From IMG/VR virus record IMGVR_UViG_3300025425_000029, positions 1 to 51,825 of that record: DNA of 51,825 nt; one strand, written 5' to 3'. Of this stretch, positions 29,423 through 38,924 are shown piece after piece. Made by a program: the position numbers and the translations under genes. Numbering within the stretch: position 1 is the first letter of the stretch; the number at the start of each line of letters is the position of its first letter. Under the pieces are notes generated by a model. The model saw nothing but the letters and a program-made list of their open reading frames with translations, did no database searches and was not told where the DNA came from. Source of the stretch: a virus.

Positions 29423-29893
29423 ATGATAAGAGCAATAGTTGCTGCTGATGAAGCCTGGGGTATAGGCAGAAAAGGAACAATACCTTGGAATAACCCTGCC
29501 GACATGCAGTGGTTTAAGACTACCACGACAAACTCTGTAGTTGTAATGGGTAGGAATACTTGGGACGATCCTAAAATGCCTAAGCCTCTACCTAATAGAT
29601 TTAACATTGTTGTAACGAGCAAACGTTTATCTGAAGGCCCTCAGATGATTGTAGATAGTAAAAAAGACTTAGGTAACTTACTTCGTATGTTTACACAGGA
29701 TGTATGGATAATCGGAGGCGCAACAGTAATATCTGCTAATATGCATATTTGTGAAGAGCTGTGGGTTAGTCGTATTCCAGGAGACTACAGTTGCGATACA
29801 GTACTAGCATTAAGTACTAACTTTAAGCTTGACAGTAGAGATACTATAGATCGAGCACTAGGAACAATTAACTTAGAAATATGGAAACAATGA
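29423..29893 (+). CDS. folA: Dihydrofolate reductase
   Basis: NADPH-dependent reductase that regenerates tetrahydrofolate for thymidylate synthesis. Motifs: IRAIVAADEAWGIGRKG at the N-terminus, IPWNNPADMQWFK, VVMGRNTWDD, FNIVVTSKR and the NADPH-binding WIIGGATVI. I prefer the ATG at 29423 because the family normally starts at that strand and TTGGAAAA lies upstream; an in-frame ATG at 29396 would add nine residues. It overlaps ThyA by 13 bases, a common phage pairing. Confidence 0.93.
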   Translation: MIRAIVAADEAWGIGRKGTIPWNNPADMQWFKTTTTNSVVVMGRNTWDDPKMPKPLPNRFNIVVTSKRLSEGPQMIVDSKKDLGNLLRMFTQDVWIIGGATVISANMHICEELWVSRIPGDYSCDTVLALSTNFKLDSRDTIDRALGTINLEIWKQ

Positions 29894-30786
29894 TTCAATA
29901 CCATGAAGCACTACAACACGTTTTAAATAACGGTGATGACGTAGATGATAGAACAGGCGTAGGGACAAGAAGTGTTTTTGGTTATGAGATGCGTTTTGAT
30001 TTAAGCGAGGGTTTTCCAGCTGTGACCACAAAGAGACTAGCTTGGAAGTCAGTAGTATCAGAACTACTATGGTTTCTAGAAGGTAGTACAGATGAGCGCA
30101 GACTAGTTGAAATTCTACACGATAAGCCTAGAAGTGATCTTACAGATAAAAGTACTATTTGGACAGCTAATGCAGATGCGCAAGGAGTTGCGCTAGGGTA
30201 CTATAACGACGAATATCGTAAAGAGCTAGGACCAGTATATGGTTATCAATGGCGTAACGCAGGTAAAAGCTATCAACGCTCTATGTTTTATGCTGATGTA
30301 AATGCAGGTTTTGACCAAATCGCTTGGCTAATAAAAGAGATTAAAGAAAACCCAGATTCTCGTAGATTGATAGTTGATGCTTGGGATCCTAAAGCAATTA
30401 GCCAGATGGCCTTACCACCCTGTCACTTACTAGCACAGTTTAGAGTAATTAAAGGTAAACTTAGCTGTAAAATGTACCAAAGATCAGCAGATATGTTTTT
30501 AGGAGTTCCTTTTAATATAGCGTCATACGCCTTATTAACTCATATGCTAGCTAGTATATGTGACCTAGAAGTTGGTGATTTTATATGGTCTGGAGGCGAT
30601 TGTCATATATATAACAATCACTTTGATCAAGTAGCCGAACAGCTAAATAGAGTTCCTATGGCACTACCTACTCTCGCAATGCCCACCATTAAGTCATTAG
30701 ATGCCTTATTAAAGTCTAAAACTAATGACTATAAGTTAAAAAACTATGACCCTATGCCTACTATTAAGGCTTCAATGGCAGTATAA
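29881..30786 (+). CDS. thyA: Thymidylate synthase (ThyA type)
   Basis: Methylates dUMP to dTMP using methylene-tetrahydrofolate. About 301 residues, with TTKRLAWKSVVSELLWFL, GPVYGYQWRNAG, the catalytic Cys181 in PPCHLLAQF, YQRSADMFLGVPFNIASYAL with Asn212 kept (dUMP specificity; dCMP hydroxymethylases usually have Asp), and SGGDCHIYNNH. It works with dUTPase and DHFR next to it. The nucleophile and Asn argue against a dCMP hydroxymethylase. It is the last gene of the rightward block, ending before the bidirectional terminator. Confidence 0.95.
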   Translation: METMIQYHEALQHVLNNGDDVDDRTGVGTRSVFGYEMRFDLSEGFPAVTTKRLAWKSVVSELLWFLEGSTDERRLVEILHDKPRSDLTDKSTIWTANADAQGVALGYYNDEYRKELGPVYGYQWRNAGKSYQRSMFYADVNAGFDQIAWLIKEIKENPDSRRLIVDAWDPKAISQMALPPCHLLAQFRVIKGKLSCKMYQRSADMFLGVPFNIASYALLTHMLASICDLEVGDFIWSGGDCHIYNNHFDQVAEQLNRVPMALPTLAMPTIKSLDALLKSKTNDYKLKNYDPMPTIKASMAV

Positions 30787-30789
30787 CAA

Positions 30790-30819
30790 AAAAAGGGGAA
30801 GCTAACGCTTCCCCTTTTT
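30790..30819. terminator. Bidirectional rho-independent terminator
   Basis: AAAAGGGGAAGC (30791-30802), loop TAAC, GCTTCCCCTTTT (30807-30818), with A-tract on the left and T-run on the right, so it can end transcripts from both strands. It separates the rightward replication block from the convergent tail block. Confidence 0.95.
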
Positions 30820-30900
30820 CTTTACAACCTTTTTTGGTTTCTTTTTATATGGTTTTTTAGCTTTAGTAAAGTTTTGCGTAAACGCCTTATCAGCAATCAA
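30802..30900 (-). other. Lysine-rich reading frame adjoining the 57-residue protein
   Basis: A 32-codon frame (TTG start possible at 30900, stop in the terminator stem at 30802) encodes a very basic peptide with FTQNFTKAKKPYKKKPKK. It is most easily read as the C-terminus of the preceding protein after a -1 shift, since the frames join as SNGK-EFKVLIADKAF. A separate peptide starting with TTG is the alternative. Confidence 0.35.
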
Positions 30901-31070
30901 AACTTTAAACTCTTACCATTGCTTAAAACAATAGTGTGGGCTGTTTTGTACTGTTCTAGTAGTTTTTTATCAACAGCAGGGTCATACAGGCCATTAAGCT
31001 TATATTCGCTATCCCCGATAGTATTTACGGTTCCAGCTCTAAGCGTAACGCCTGCTAATGACTTAGCCAT
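30897..31070 (-). CDS. Unknown 57-residue protein, possibly frameshifted
   Basis: The ATG at 31070 gives MAKSLAGVTLRAGTVNTIGD then a strand-rich small domain (SEYKLNGLYD, TAHTIVLSNGK) and ends KSLKF. It lies one base after the neighbouring stop. In the -1 frame the sequence continues smoothly as EFKVLIADKAF and then a lysine-rich tail to 30802, giving 89 residues, so this gene may be frameshifted. No function is recognised; it is the last gene of the late transcript. Confidence 0.5.
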   Translation of the reverse strand: MAKSLAGVTLRAGTVNTIGDSEYKLNGLYDPAVDKKLLEQYKTAHTIVLSNGKSLKF

Positions 31071-31071
31071 A

Positions 31072-31347
31072 CTAGATAGTACCTTTTTTAAACTTGCCGC
31101 CCATACCAGATGTTACAGACTCTTTAGCTACAGTTACAGCACCTTTAGTACCACCTTGCTTACCAGGTTTAACAAACTTATTTGCAAAGCTTGTATCACC
31201 AGTGTTAATAGGTGCTTCAAACATATAACCTTTAGCAGGTTTAAGAGTTTTGTTAGCAGTTGCTTGGCCTAGTGGAGTTTTAGGCGCTTTTAAGCCGTTA
31301 TCTACTAGTTTAAGTGCAGCTGCATTACCAGTTACTTCTTTTTTCAT
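31072..31347 (-). CDS. Unknown small structural-region protein
   Basis: A 91-residue basic protein starting MKKEVTGNAAALKLVDNG with an AAAGGAG ribosome-binding site. It is rich in Lys, Gly, Thr and Ala (TPLGQATANKTLKPAKGY, GKQGGTKGAVTVAKES) and has no clear helix or membrane segment, so it may be partly disordered. It follows a beta-helix-like tail protein and may be a small virion or head-tail decoration protein; this is inferred only from position. No family recognised. Confidence 0.55.
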   Translation of the reverse strand: MKKEVTGNAAALKLVDNGLKAPKTPLGQATANKTLKPAKGYMFEAPINTGDTSFANKFVKPGKQGGTKGAVTVAKESVTSGMGGKFKKGTI

Positions 31348-31370
31348 TGTGTTATCTCCTTTGTATTATC

Positions 31371-32003
31371 TTACGAAATTAGTGCAAGCACTGTTTCTGT
31401 ATTGTTACCTACGTTTGCACCACCACAAGTAGAAGCTCGTACAGTTACTGTGATTGTAGGGCTTGCTACACCAGAACGGAAGTAAGCATTAGAAGCAAGA
31501 CTTAACATACTAAAGTTAATTCCTACATTAGCATTAGATACAATTGCTTGATCGATAGCTGTTAGGTCAGAATTATCAAGGATAATTTGCTGGTTAGTTG
31601 TCGCAAAAGCCATTTCACCACTATGAAGAACACCGTGTTCGGCATTAGACATTTTTACTCTTTTAAAGTGGATAGGTAGAGAAGCAGCACCATTTTTAGT
31701 TACGCAAGCTTTATCTCCTGTAGTACTACCGTTTGAGCCTACAAAAGATACATTCTCAAAAGTAACCATTCCTGTTGAAGTGTTTGCAATAGTTACGTCA
31801 CCGTTAATAACGATTTCATCCCTATCACCAACTCCGACAATTGCTAAATCTTTCCATACTGCATCAGTAGGTGCGTCGTATGTTCCAGGGTATAAAAGAA
31901 TGGTGTTATCACCTTGTGCTGTGATATACGCAGGAATCTCAGTAAGAGTAGCGTAGTTGGCATTACCATCAGTTCCAACTCTGTATGTGTTTTTACTAGA
32001 CAT
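31371..32003 (-). CDS. Putative beta-helix tail decoration or fibre protein
   Basis: A 210-residue protein with the repeating short-strand pattern of pectin-lyase/beta-helix folds: NTILLYPGTYDAP, LAIVGVGDRDEIVINGDV, MVTFENVSFVGSNG, then HFKRVKMSNAEHGVLHSG and QQIILDNSDLTAID. The start MSSKNTYRVGTDGNANYATL resembles the beginning of many phage tail-associated beta-helices. It has its own strong promoter and AAGGAG site, so it may be highly expressed. Probably sits on the tail tip and contacts the host surface; receptor and enzymatic activity are unknown. Confidence 0.6.
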   Translation of the reverse strand: MSSKNTYRVGTDGNANYATLTEIPAYITAQGDNTILLYPGTYDAPTDAVWKDLAIVGVGDRDEIVINGDVTIANTSTGMVTFENVSFVGSNGSTTGDKACVTKNGAASLPIHFKRVKMSNAEHGVLHSGEMAFATTNQQIILDNSDLTAIDQAIVSNANVGINFSMLSLASNAYFRSGVASPTITVTVRASTCGGANVGNNTETVLALIS

Positions 32004-32072
32004 ATAATATCTCCTTATATTTTTTAGAAAAGACTTAATAACTACTCAGCTTTGAGTCTCTTACTTGATTTA

Positions 32073-32101
32073 AGTATAGCTCACAAAAAAATAGAAGTCA
32101 A
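32073..32101 (-). promoter_or_regulatory. Strong sigma-70-type promoter on the minus strand
   Basis: Read on the minus strand: TTGACT (32101-32096), 17 bases, TATACT (32078-32073). Both hexamers match the consensus at five of six positions with ideal spacing. It would start transcription about 60 bases before the beta-helix-like gene. The leader can form ACTCA/TGAGT around 32044-32057. Confidence 0.75.
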
Positions 32102-32143
32102 ATTCTGTATTTGAATATTACGAAGTAGCTCCATAATTATACT

Positions 32144-33259
32144 TTAAGCAATTCTTCTGTATAAAGTAAGATAATAGATGTACTCAGAACTAAAATATGT
32201 TTGTCCGTGAGAGCTCACACCTATTGATTCCCATGTAGTGCCTGCAGCTTGATTAATTGTTGCCCCATCGACTGTTGAGCCCATAGCAGTACTTATACCA
32301 TACATAGTGATTTGGCCGATCTCAGTTCTTGCTACAAGTCCATAAGCTTGGCTAATTGCTACGTTAGCTAATTGATTATTGTCTACATATGCCTTAACGG
32401 ATTGTTGAGAAGGAACCCTGCCCGCCGAATCAGAAGACATATCATCTTCGTCAATAATCGTGGTAGTGGCGACATTTCCTAGCCCTAAGGCAGTACGTTG
32501 CTCTGATTCACTAGTAGCTACTAAAAGATTAGCACCAGGTAATGTAACACCGTCTAAAGCATTTAGCTCTGTTGCCGTTGCTGTTAATGTAGTAGACCCA
32601 ATTATAATATTAGCTACTGTTATGTCCGCTGCTGTAAGTTTTCTATTAAAAGTAACATCTTCTGTAACTATACCAGTACCTACAATATGTAAAGCGTGAG
32701 AAGGAGAATTAGTACCAACAGCAACATTTGTAGTTGCTAAAGTTCTGATAGACCTAATACTCTGTCCGGAAAAGGTTACGTTATCGTTTGTACCTACTGA
32801 ATATCCTTGAGGCGCACCAACGTCCAGTACACTGGACATATCAGCAGCATTTGAAGTAATAAGATAAAGTCTAGCGTTATCTTTTATACCAGCTGCCTCA
32901 GATACTGTTGCTACTAGCTCTCCTATCTCATAAGAAGCAATATTAGCAGCTAGAGCTACTATACCATTTTCTACTCTATTTCCAACACCAATTCTTGTAA
33001 AGTTTCCACCTACAGGAGAAGACTTTACATGTATACTATCAGATATATAAAGAGCGTTTGTAGTTGCACTTCGGTATAGCATCCCGTCCACTTCTCCAAG
33101 ATTATCACCAGCTGCGATAATATTAACAGTAGTTGGCGCACCAGCTGACTTAAAGTTTCCTAGCAAAGCTCTTAGAGAGTTATTATACTGAGCTCTTGAG
33201 CTGTTAATAGCACTAGCGCTAGTAGGTTCGATATATGTGTTTGCTTGAGTTAAAGCCAT
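32144..33259 (-). CDS. Tail fibre-like protein
   Basis: A 371-residue fibre protein following J. It has an N-terminal helical anchor-like segment (SSRAQYNNSLRALLGNFKS), beta-rich middle (MLYRSATTNALYISDSI), repeat-like TLTATATELNALDGVTLPG and the common fibre motif SAGRVPSQQSVKAYVDNNQL, and ends in a beta tip (HGQTYFSSEYIYYLTLYRR). It would attach to the J-containing tail tip and contact the host. No chaperone or peptidase domain was seen. It stops one base before J begins in its transcript. Confidence 0.7.
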   Translation of the reverse strand: MALTQANTYIEPTSASAINSSRAQYNNSLRALLGNFKSAGAPTTVNIIAAGDNLGEVDGMLYRSATTNALYISDSIHVKSSPVGGNFTRIGVGNRVENGIVALAANIASYEIGELVATVSEAAGIKDNARLYLITSNAADMSSVLDVGAPQGYSVGTNDNVTFSGQSIRSIRTLATTNVAVGTNSPSHALHIVGTGIVTEDVTFNRKLTAADITVANIIIGSTTLTATATELNALDGVTLPGANLLVATSESEQRTALGLGNVATTTIIDEDDMSSDSAGRVPSQQSVKAYVDNNQLANVAISQAYGLVARTEIGQITMYGISTAMGSTVDGATINQAAGTTWESIGVSSHGQTYFSSEYIYYLTLYRRIA

Positions 33260-33260
33260 T

Positions 33261-36200
33261 TTATACTCCTACAACAGTAACCATAACGTTAGCAGAGCTG
33301 TTAGCTGCATATTCGCCAGAACCGTTGATATGAATTAATTTAAAAGATACTTCAGTATTAGAAGCAGCTGTAGTAACAGCAATAGTTGTATTTGTTTCAG
33401 AATCTATTTGATCTAGAACTGTATACGATATAGTAGGTCTATACAAGAATCCAGATTCTTCGTAGTCTAGTGTAGTCGGAGACGACGAGTATGCAATGGT
33501 ATTACCGTAAACAGTCTGTGTCTTTTCTACTGTGTATCTAAACTTATTTATTATATAATCAAGCTCATTTGGTCTAATGTTAGTTACATTATGCTTGATC
33601 TGGAAATGTCTAAAGGTTTTTGTACCAACTTCATAAGGGATATAACCTTGACTACTTTCAGTAAAGTTAGAAAAAGCAGAAACATTAACGTTACCATTAG
33701 CATAATTAATATTAGGTACAGTAGAAGTCCTAATAAAGGTTTGAGTAGTTACACCCACTAAGTCGCCTTGATAAGTCAGAAGACCTGTATCATTATATTG
33801 AGTAAAGTTTACTAGAGTATAAGAGTTACCAGACACGGTAATATTAGCTAAGTTATTAGAACTAGTAGGCTCTCCATTTGCATAAAAAGTATGACCTAAA
33901 GCTATAGCAGTTGCATTTATTGGGCCGGCTATTAATGCGTATGTATTTGCATTTGCTACGTCTCCTGTAAATTGTCCATCGTTCCATATACCCCACACAT
34001 TACCTGAAGTAGACCCTGTCATCCATGTTTTGTTATTAGAATCGTATCTACCAGTGGTATTATAAGTATTCTCAAAACCTAACACATGACCGATACCTCC
34101 AAAGTCAGTGTCTACTAAAACACCTCCCTGAGTAGATACTTCAGTAACGCCTTCTAACACTTTATTGTGCTGATCGTTATAAGAAGACTGAAGTGCTTGA
34201 GTACCTGTTATATCCAATGCGATAGAACCAGTAACAGTTTGTCCAAAATCTCTAATCTGAGTTATATAAACACCTTCTCTATCTGCTAGTAAACTTGTTG
34301 TATCTCCTGCTACAGAGCTAAAACCAGAGGAATAAGCGTTTGCATTATCTACAATAGATGTGAATGCATAAGATAAACCATTAGTATTGGAGTTAGCAAA
34401 AGAAGGGAAGTTAAGTTCCTCAGTATTACTATTAGTAATCGAAGTAAAGTCACTAGAAGGGTTATCTTCCGAGTAAGCTGCAACAACAGTAGATCTTTTA
34501 GGTCTAGTAGTAGTTAAACCGATACTAGCAACGGTTTCACTAAAGTTCCCGCTTGTATCTCTAACTCTTACTAGATAGGTAAACGAACCAAAAGTATCTA
34601 TTGGTATAGACTTTCTAGCGGTAGGAGCAGATACAGTAACTAAAGGAGCGCCTGCTGAAAAGTTTTCTAGGCTTGCATCAACTAGTCCAGGAACTCTTCT
34701 AATAACTACTTCTTTTACATCGATATCTTGTAACTGATCATTAATACGAGGATAGGTCCAAAATAAAGTTATCTGATCATCTTGCTGACCTCCAGTAAAG
34801 TTTTGTACGTTAGTAGGAGCGGCAGTTTTACCTACAATTGTTATAGATTTAGTAGCTGTAATTCCCCGTATTTTCTTATTAATGGCTGTGACTTTTGCAG
34901 TTAGTGTAGTAGAATCAATTAATAACCCTCTATTTACATTATTAATAGTATAACGTATTTTATTATCATCTCCTACCGCCTCAGAAGATACCTTAATAGT
35001 ATTATACTGTGTTAAACCTACTCCTGCATCATTAGTTCCTATATCTTCAACCTCGCTAATTCTATAGGATATTTCATAGTCGGTAACTTCTTGACCTACT
35101 ATAGATGTAAATTCAATAGTAGCTCTAACAGATATACCGCCTGTCTGTTCTCTGTATAATGATTCAAGAATATCTAAATCATCTACTTTTTGAATAGGCA
35201 TCGCGCTAATATCAATACTTCTAGTAACTGTAGGGCTAGATCTACCTAGTCTATTTTTATTTTTAACACGTACAGTAGTAGTACCTAGAGGTAGCTCAGG
35301 GATAGTTAGATCATCAGCAGTGTATAGTCTATCAAAAGATGAAGATAGCTGAACACTATAGATTCTAGAATTAGCTAGATTCATAGTGCCTGGATAGGTT
35401 GTTTTATTATAGTCAAACGTAAAAGTATTTGAACTAAGATTACCGATTGAGCCTTCAGGGTTAGCGGTTATATTTAGAAAGTGATAGCTAGATAGATCAA
35501 AAGTCGGGGCTCTATCTAAAGTAACTCTATATATACTATTAGCAGTTAAAGCAGTATTATAGCTAGCACTCGTAGGATCATAACTCGATCCTACAACGCT
35601 GAAAGTATTATTATAAGAGACTTCTACGTTATCACCTAGCTCAATAGCAGGAACAGTATAATGATCTAGTTCTATTCTATAGCGCGCATCTAAGTAGTTG
35701 GTGCTATACTGAATATTAGCCTCATTAGCTATATTAGTATTTTTATTTAAAATATACTGACCTGAAGACTTAACTACTCCATCTACGTAAAATCTAATAA
35801 AGTCAGAGCTGCTAGGACATACAGGTATGTCATAATAGTTAATATTAAGAGATTTATCTACATCACCTTCTTGTATATTAGTAAACTCACTCCCCTTAAC
35901 GTAAAAACTGTTATTAGAGTAGTTATCAGATTCTAATATCTGATTTATAGTAATATAAAAAGGTGCTGGCGGTAGCTTAGTTACAAGAGTAGCTAAACCA
36001 GAAACTTTATTTGCTATGGTTATCTTATTAGAAACCTTATCAAAACCTAGTATCTCTTCCGATGTTGCTGATAGTGCAGATCTGTATGCTACAAAGTTAA
36101 TAGAGCTATTTTCTGCGCTTTTTTGTGTTACAGGAATAGTTATCTTGTTTACGCTTTTTAAGCTTTGTAAACTCTCACTTTCAAGAACATCTAAGACATG

Positions 36201-38924
36201 ATTTTGAAAATTCTCATCATAACAATCATTAAGCCCAGATACTTGAAAAGATACGTTAACTAAGTTTTCGACTACATAACTAGTACATAAAAGTTTAATA
36301 TCACCAATAGGGGTAGAATAACCATTCTTACCTGTGATATATGTAAAACTAGCATTACTTGTAAGTCCGGAAGCCGAATTAGCAAATATAGTCATAGGGT
36401 CAGAACCCGAACTATTACTAATCATTTTAACAACTCGAGGATACGAAACATGATATTCAGGCTCTATAGACTGTCCATAATTAAGTAGCTCAGTCTGTCT
36501 AGTCATAACACCGTCAACTACGACACTACCATCAATCTTAGTTCTAAGTCTAGAAGTAAGTTTAAAATCAGGAGTAGGTGGTGTAGAAAAGGCAGAGGTT
36601 ACATCTGTATAAGCTGTAGGCTCATAGTTAATATAACTATCTGAGTCTTCATATACATTAGAGATATACTCAATACCAGATACCATTACTTCTTCAGTCT
36701 TAGTGTCTCTGTCTATATTAGTTACTTTAAATAGTTTTGCAGATTTATCTGTATAGTAATTGTTAGGGTTATTGATCTCACCAATACTCCATAAGTCACC
36801 TGTCATAGGTACGTTATTAGCATCAAAACTTGTTAAATTATTGATAGACCTATTAATAGGGTCAAAGCGGCTTATAGCAGCTACTCTAACTACATCGGCT
36901 CCAAAGCTTGTATTACCAGTAGTGTAAGTATTAAAGTCAGTATTACTTAATAGATAAAGATCAATTCTATCGCTATCCTGCTTTATAACTCTCAATGCCA
37001 TAGGATTAGTATTAGCCGTAAAAGTGATATCACTAATAGGGGGATCTGTAAAATGTTCTAGCATAACATTAGCAGTTATAGTATTAGAATCAGACGTGAC
37101 TCTTCCCCCATAACCATAAGATACACCAGAGCTAGTAGTAGCTACCCCAACTAAATCACCAGGAGATAAATGCATTGCATCTGAACCTGTCGTAAAAGTT
37201 ATACTTCTGCGTAGATACTCAGATGCAGCAATTTGATAGCGTGCTGCTCTAATGGCTTGACTCCTACGAGTTACTCCAGGCAAATCAAGCTCTAATACGT
37301 TATCAATCTTAGTAAAGTCTTCACCTCTATTGGCGTCTTGACTATCAATACGGACTACTTCGCGCTTAAAGTGGTTAGTTGGCTCAATATAACTTACATC
37401 AACAGCAGTTACTATATCGCTTTCTTTACCTCCAGCAATTTCAACAGTTCCTTGTTTTATATTAACATCGTTAAATAACATAACAGGGTATTCTTCAGGC
37501 ATGTCAGAGGCAAGACTTATTTTACCGCCGGAGTAGATTAATATAGATCTAAATGTACCAGCAATTTTATTTAGTACATCTAATCCTTCTTCAATATCTA
37601 CAAGAGAGATATCGCATATAAATCTGCGTTCTGCTATTATGTTACCTTTAGGTAATCCAATTTGATTCTCTCTAACAGATGTATATTGGTTTCTAGGCTT
37701 ATAACGATATGAGCCGTCAGAAACACCTAGTACACCTTTAAATCTACCTGTAGTAGAATCGCAATCATCACAGTACTGAGCTACTTGATAAAATTTATAC
37801 TTATCAATATTCTGTTCAGGTATACCAAGACCATAAGTACTATTAGTTAGTATATCATAAAGAACCCATACAGGGTTTTGTGACCAAGAATAAACAAATG
37901 TTCCATCCCAGTTACCTTTATATATTTCTGGATTTTCAGATGTTAGTACTGTATCTGTACCAGACTGTTGTAACCTGTAACCGTGAGTTGTATAAGGAAA
38001 ATCCTCTTTTCCTACTTCTAGTTCGCGCCAGTCGATCTGTCCATCAGCTAGTATAGGTTGGTTATAGTTAGAAGGAACCTTAATTAATAAACCCTTTAGC
38101 ATACTAGTAAAGTTAGGTACACCACCAGTATGTTCGTCAACAGCTTTAAGTGCATAGCCTATAATAGCTGTACGCGGATATGCTTGAGGAGTATTTTTAA
38201 TCTCATCCCAACCAATTATCTTAATATTATCTTGTATCTTTGCGTCTTCTGAATCAGCAGAAGTCTTATCTATACTAAATCTATAACCTTCTAAGGATTT
38301 ATCGTCTACAGGTATGTTTATAATAAAGCTAACTTTATAAGGTGTATCACTTTTACCAGATATCGTAGTATTAAAAGTAGTAATAACTGTACTACCTATA
38401 GAATTATATATAGTAATTCGTAAGCTAATACTATTTCCATTAACACCACCTTCATCATTACTTGTAAAAAGTGAATCAACGACAAAGTTAAAACGTATTG
38501 AATCCCAATCGTTATCACTAGTCTCTTGTAGGGTGATTGAGGATTCAGGTATACCCGATATATTACCATTCTTAAGAACGGTAGCAGAGGTAAACACTTG
38601 TGGTGTAGTAATAGACTCACCGAAGTAAGGCAGTGGGTCTTGGTTAATAGTACCAAAAACTGTAGAAGTTATAAACTTCTCATTATCCTCTAAGCCGTCA
38701 CTGTCTATATTAATTAAGTCATCAATAGCGGAGTCTTGAATTTGTATATCTTGAGGGCCATTAGGATTAATACGATATATCGGACCTTCGCCAAAAGCGT
38801 TTGTCACAAATAAAATATCAGTAGAGTATAGAGAATTAGGCGCCTGGACTCCTCCGCCGCCTTTACCACCTTTAGCTCCTCGTATTTCTGGTACTGTTAT
38901 ACCTTCGTATTGTACATACTTCAT
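33261..38924 (-). CDS. Tail tip/host specificity protein (lambda J-like)
   Basis: An 1887-residue central tail-tip protein. The N-terminus holds the J-type segment (GGGVQAPNSLYSTDILFVTNAFGEGPI limited to GAKGGKGGGG and VQAPNSLYSTDIL), then the tail-hub domain with WRELEVGKEDFPY, AIIGYALKAVD, GLPKGNIIAERRFICDISL and IAGTFRSILIYSGG, matching gp27/J hub domains. The rest is made of fibronectin-type III-like beta sandwiches (for example TAAPTNVQNFTG) and a variable C-terminal region likely to bind the receptor. It overlaps the I gene (TAATG) and is followed by the fibre gene. Confidence 0.88.
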   Translation of the reverse strand: MKYVQYEGITVPEIRGAKGGKGGGGVQAPNSLYSTDILFVTNAFGEGPIYRINPNGPQDIQIQDSAIDDLINIDSDGLEDNEKFITSTVFGTINQDPLPYFGESITTPQVFTSATVLKNGNISGIPESSITLQETSDNDWDSIRFNFVVDSLFTSNDEGGVNGNSISLRITIYNSIGSTVITTFNTTISGKSDTPYKVSFIINIPVDDKSLEGYRFSIDKTSADSEDAKIQDNIKIIGWDEIKNTPQAYPRTAIIGYALKAVDEHTGGVPNFTSMLKGLLIKVPSNYNQPILADGQIDWRELEVGKEDFPYTTHGYRLQQSGTDTVLTSENPEIYKGNWDGTFVYSWSQNPVWVLYDILTNSTYGLGIPEQNIDKYKFYQVAQYCDDCDSTTGRFKGVLGVSDGSYRYKPRNQYTSVRENQIGLPKGNIIAERRFICDISLVDIEEGLDVLNKIAGTFRSILIYSGGKISLASDMPEEYPVMLFNDVNIKQGTVEIAGGKESDIVTAVDVSYIEPTNHFKREVVRIDSQDANRGEDFTKIDNVLELDLPGVTRRSQAIRAARYQIAASEYLRRSITFTTGSDAMHLSPGDLVGVATTSSGVSYGYGGRVTSDSNTITANVMLEHFTDPPISDITFTANTNPMALRVIKQDSDRIDLYLLSNTDFNTYTTGNTSFGADVVRVAAISRFDPINRSINNLTSFDANNVPMTGDLWSIGEINNPNNYYTDKSAKLFKVTNIDRDTKTEEVMVSGIEYISNVYEDSDSYINYEPTAYTDVTSAFSTPPTPDFKLTSRLRTKIDGSVVVDGVMTRQTELLNYGQSIEPEYHVSYPRVVKMISNSSGSDPMTIFANSASGLTSNASFTYITGKNGYSTPIGDIKLLCTSYVVENLVNVSFQVSGLNDCYDENFQNHVLDVLESESLQSLKSVNKITIPVTQKSAENSSINFVAYRSALSATSEEILGFDKVSNKITIANKVSGLATLVTKLPPAPFYITINQILESDNYSNNSFYVKGSEFTNIQEGDVDKSLNINYYDIPVCPSSSDFIRFYVDGVVKSSGQYILNKNTNIANEANIQYSTNYLDARYRIELDHYTVPAIELGDNVEVSYNNTFSVVGSSYDPTSASYNTALTANSIYRVTLDRAPTFDLSSYHFLNITANPEGSIGNLSSNTFTFDYNKTTYPGTMNLANSRIYSVQLSSSFDRLYTADDLTIPELPLGTTTVRVKNKNRLGRSSPTVTRSIDISAMPIQKVDDLDILESLYREQTGGISVRATIEFTSIVGQEVTDYEISYRISEVEDIGTNDAGVGLTQYNTIKVSSEAVGDDNKIRYTINNVNRGLLIDSTTLTAKVTAINKKIRGITATKSITIVGKTAAPTNVQNFTGGQQDDQITLFWTYPRINDQLQDIDVKEVVIRRVPGLVDASLENFSAGAPLVTVSAPTARKSIPIDTFGSFTYLVRVRDTSGNFSETVASIGLTTTRPKRSTVVAAYSEDNPSSDFTSITNSNTEELNFPSFANSNTNGLSYAFTSIVDNANAYSSGFSSVAGDTTSLLADREGVYITQIRDFGQTVTGSIALDITGTQALQSSYNDQHNKVLEGVTEVSTQGGVLVDTDFGGIGHVLGFENTYNTTGRYDSNNKTWMTGSTSGNVWGIWNDGQFTGDVANANTYALIAGPINATAIALGHTFYANGEPTSSNNLANITVSGNSYTLVNFTQYNDTGLLTYQGDLVGVTTQTFIRTSTVPNINYANGNVNVSAFSNFTESSQGYIPYEVGTKTFRHFQIKHNVTNIRPNELDYIINKFRYTVEKTQTVYGNTIAYSSSPTTLDYEESGFLYRPTISYTVLDQIDSETNTTIAVTTAASNTEVSFKLIHINGSGEYAANSSANVMVTVVGV

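Noticed and set aside
29881-30786. dCMP or dUMP hydroxymethylase instead of thymidylate synthase
   Set aside because: Asn212 in PFNIASY is kept, as in dUMP-specific ThyA; the usual Asp of dCMP hydroxymethylases is absent. A dUMP hydroxymethylase cannot be fully excluded by eye.
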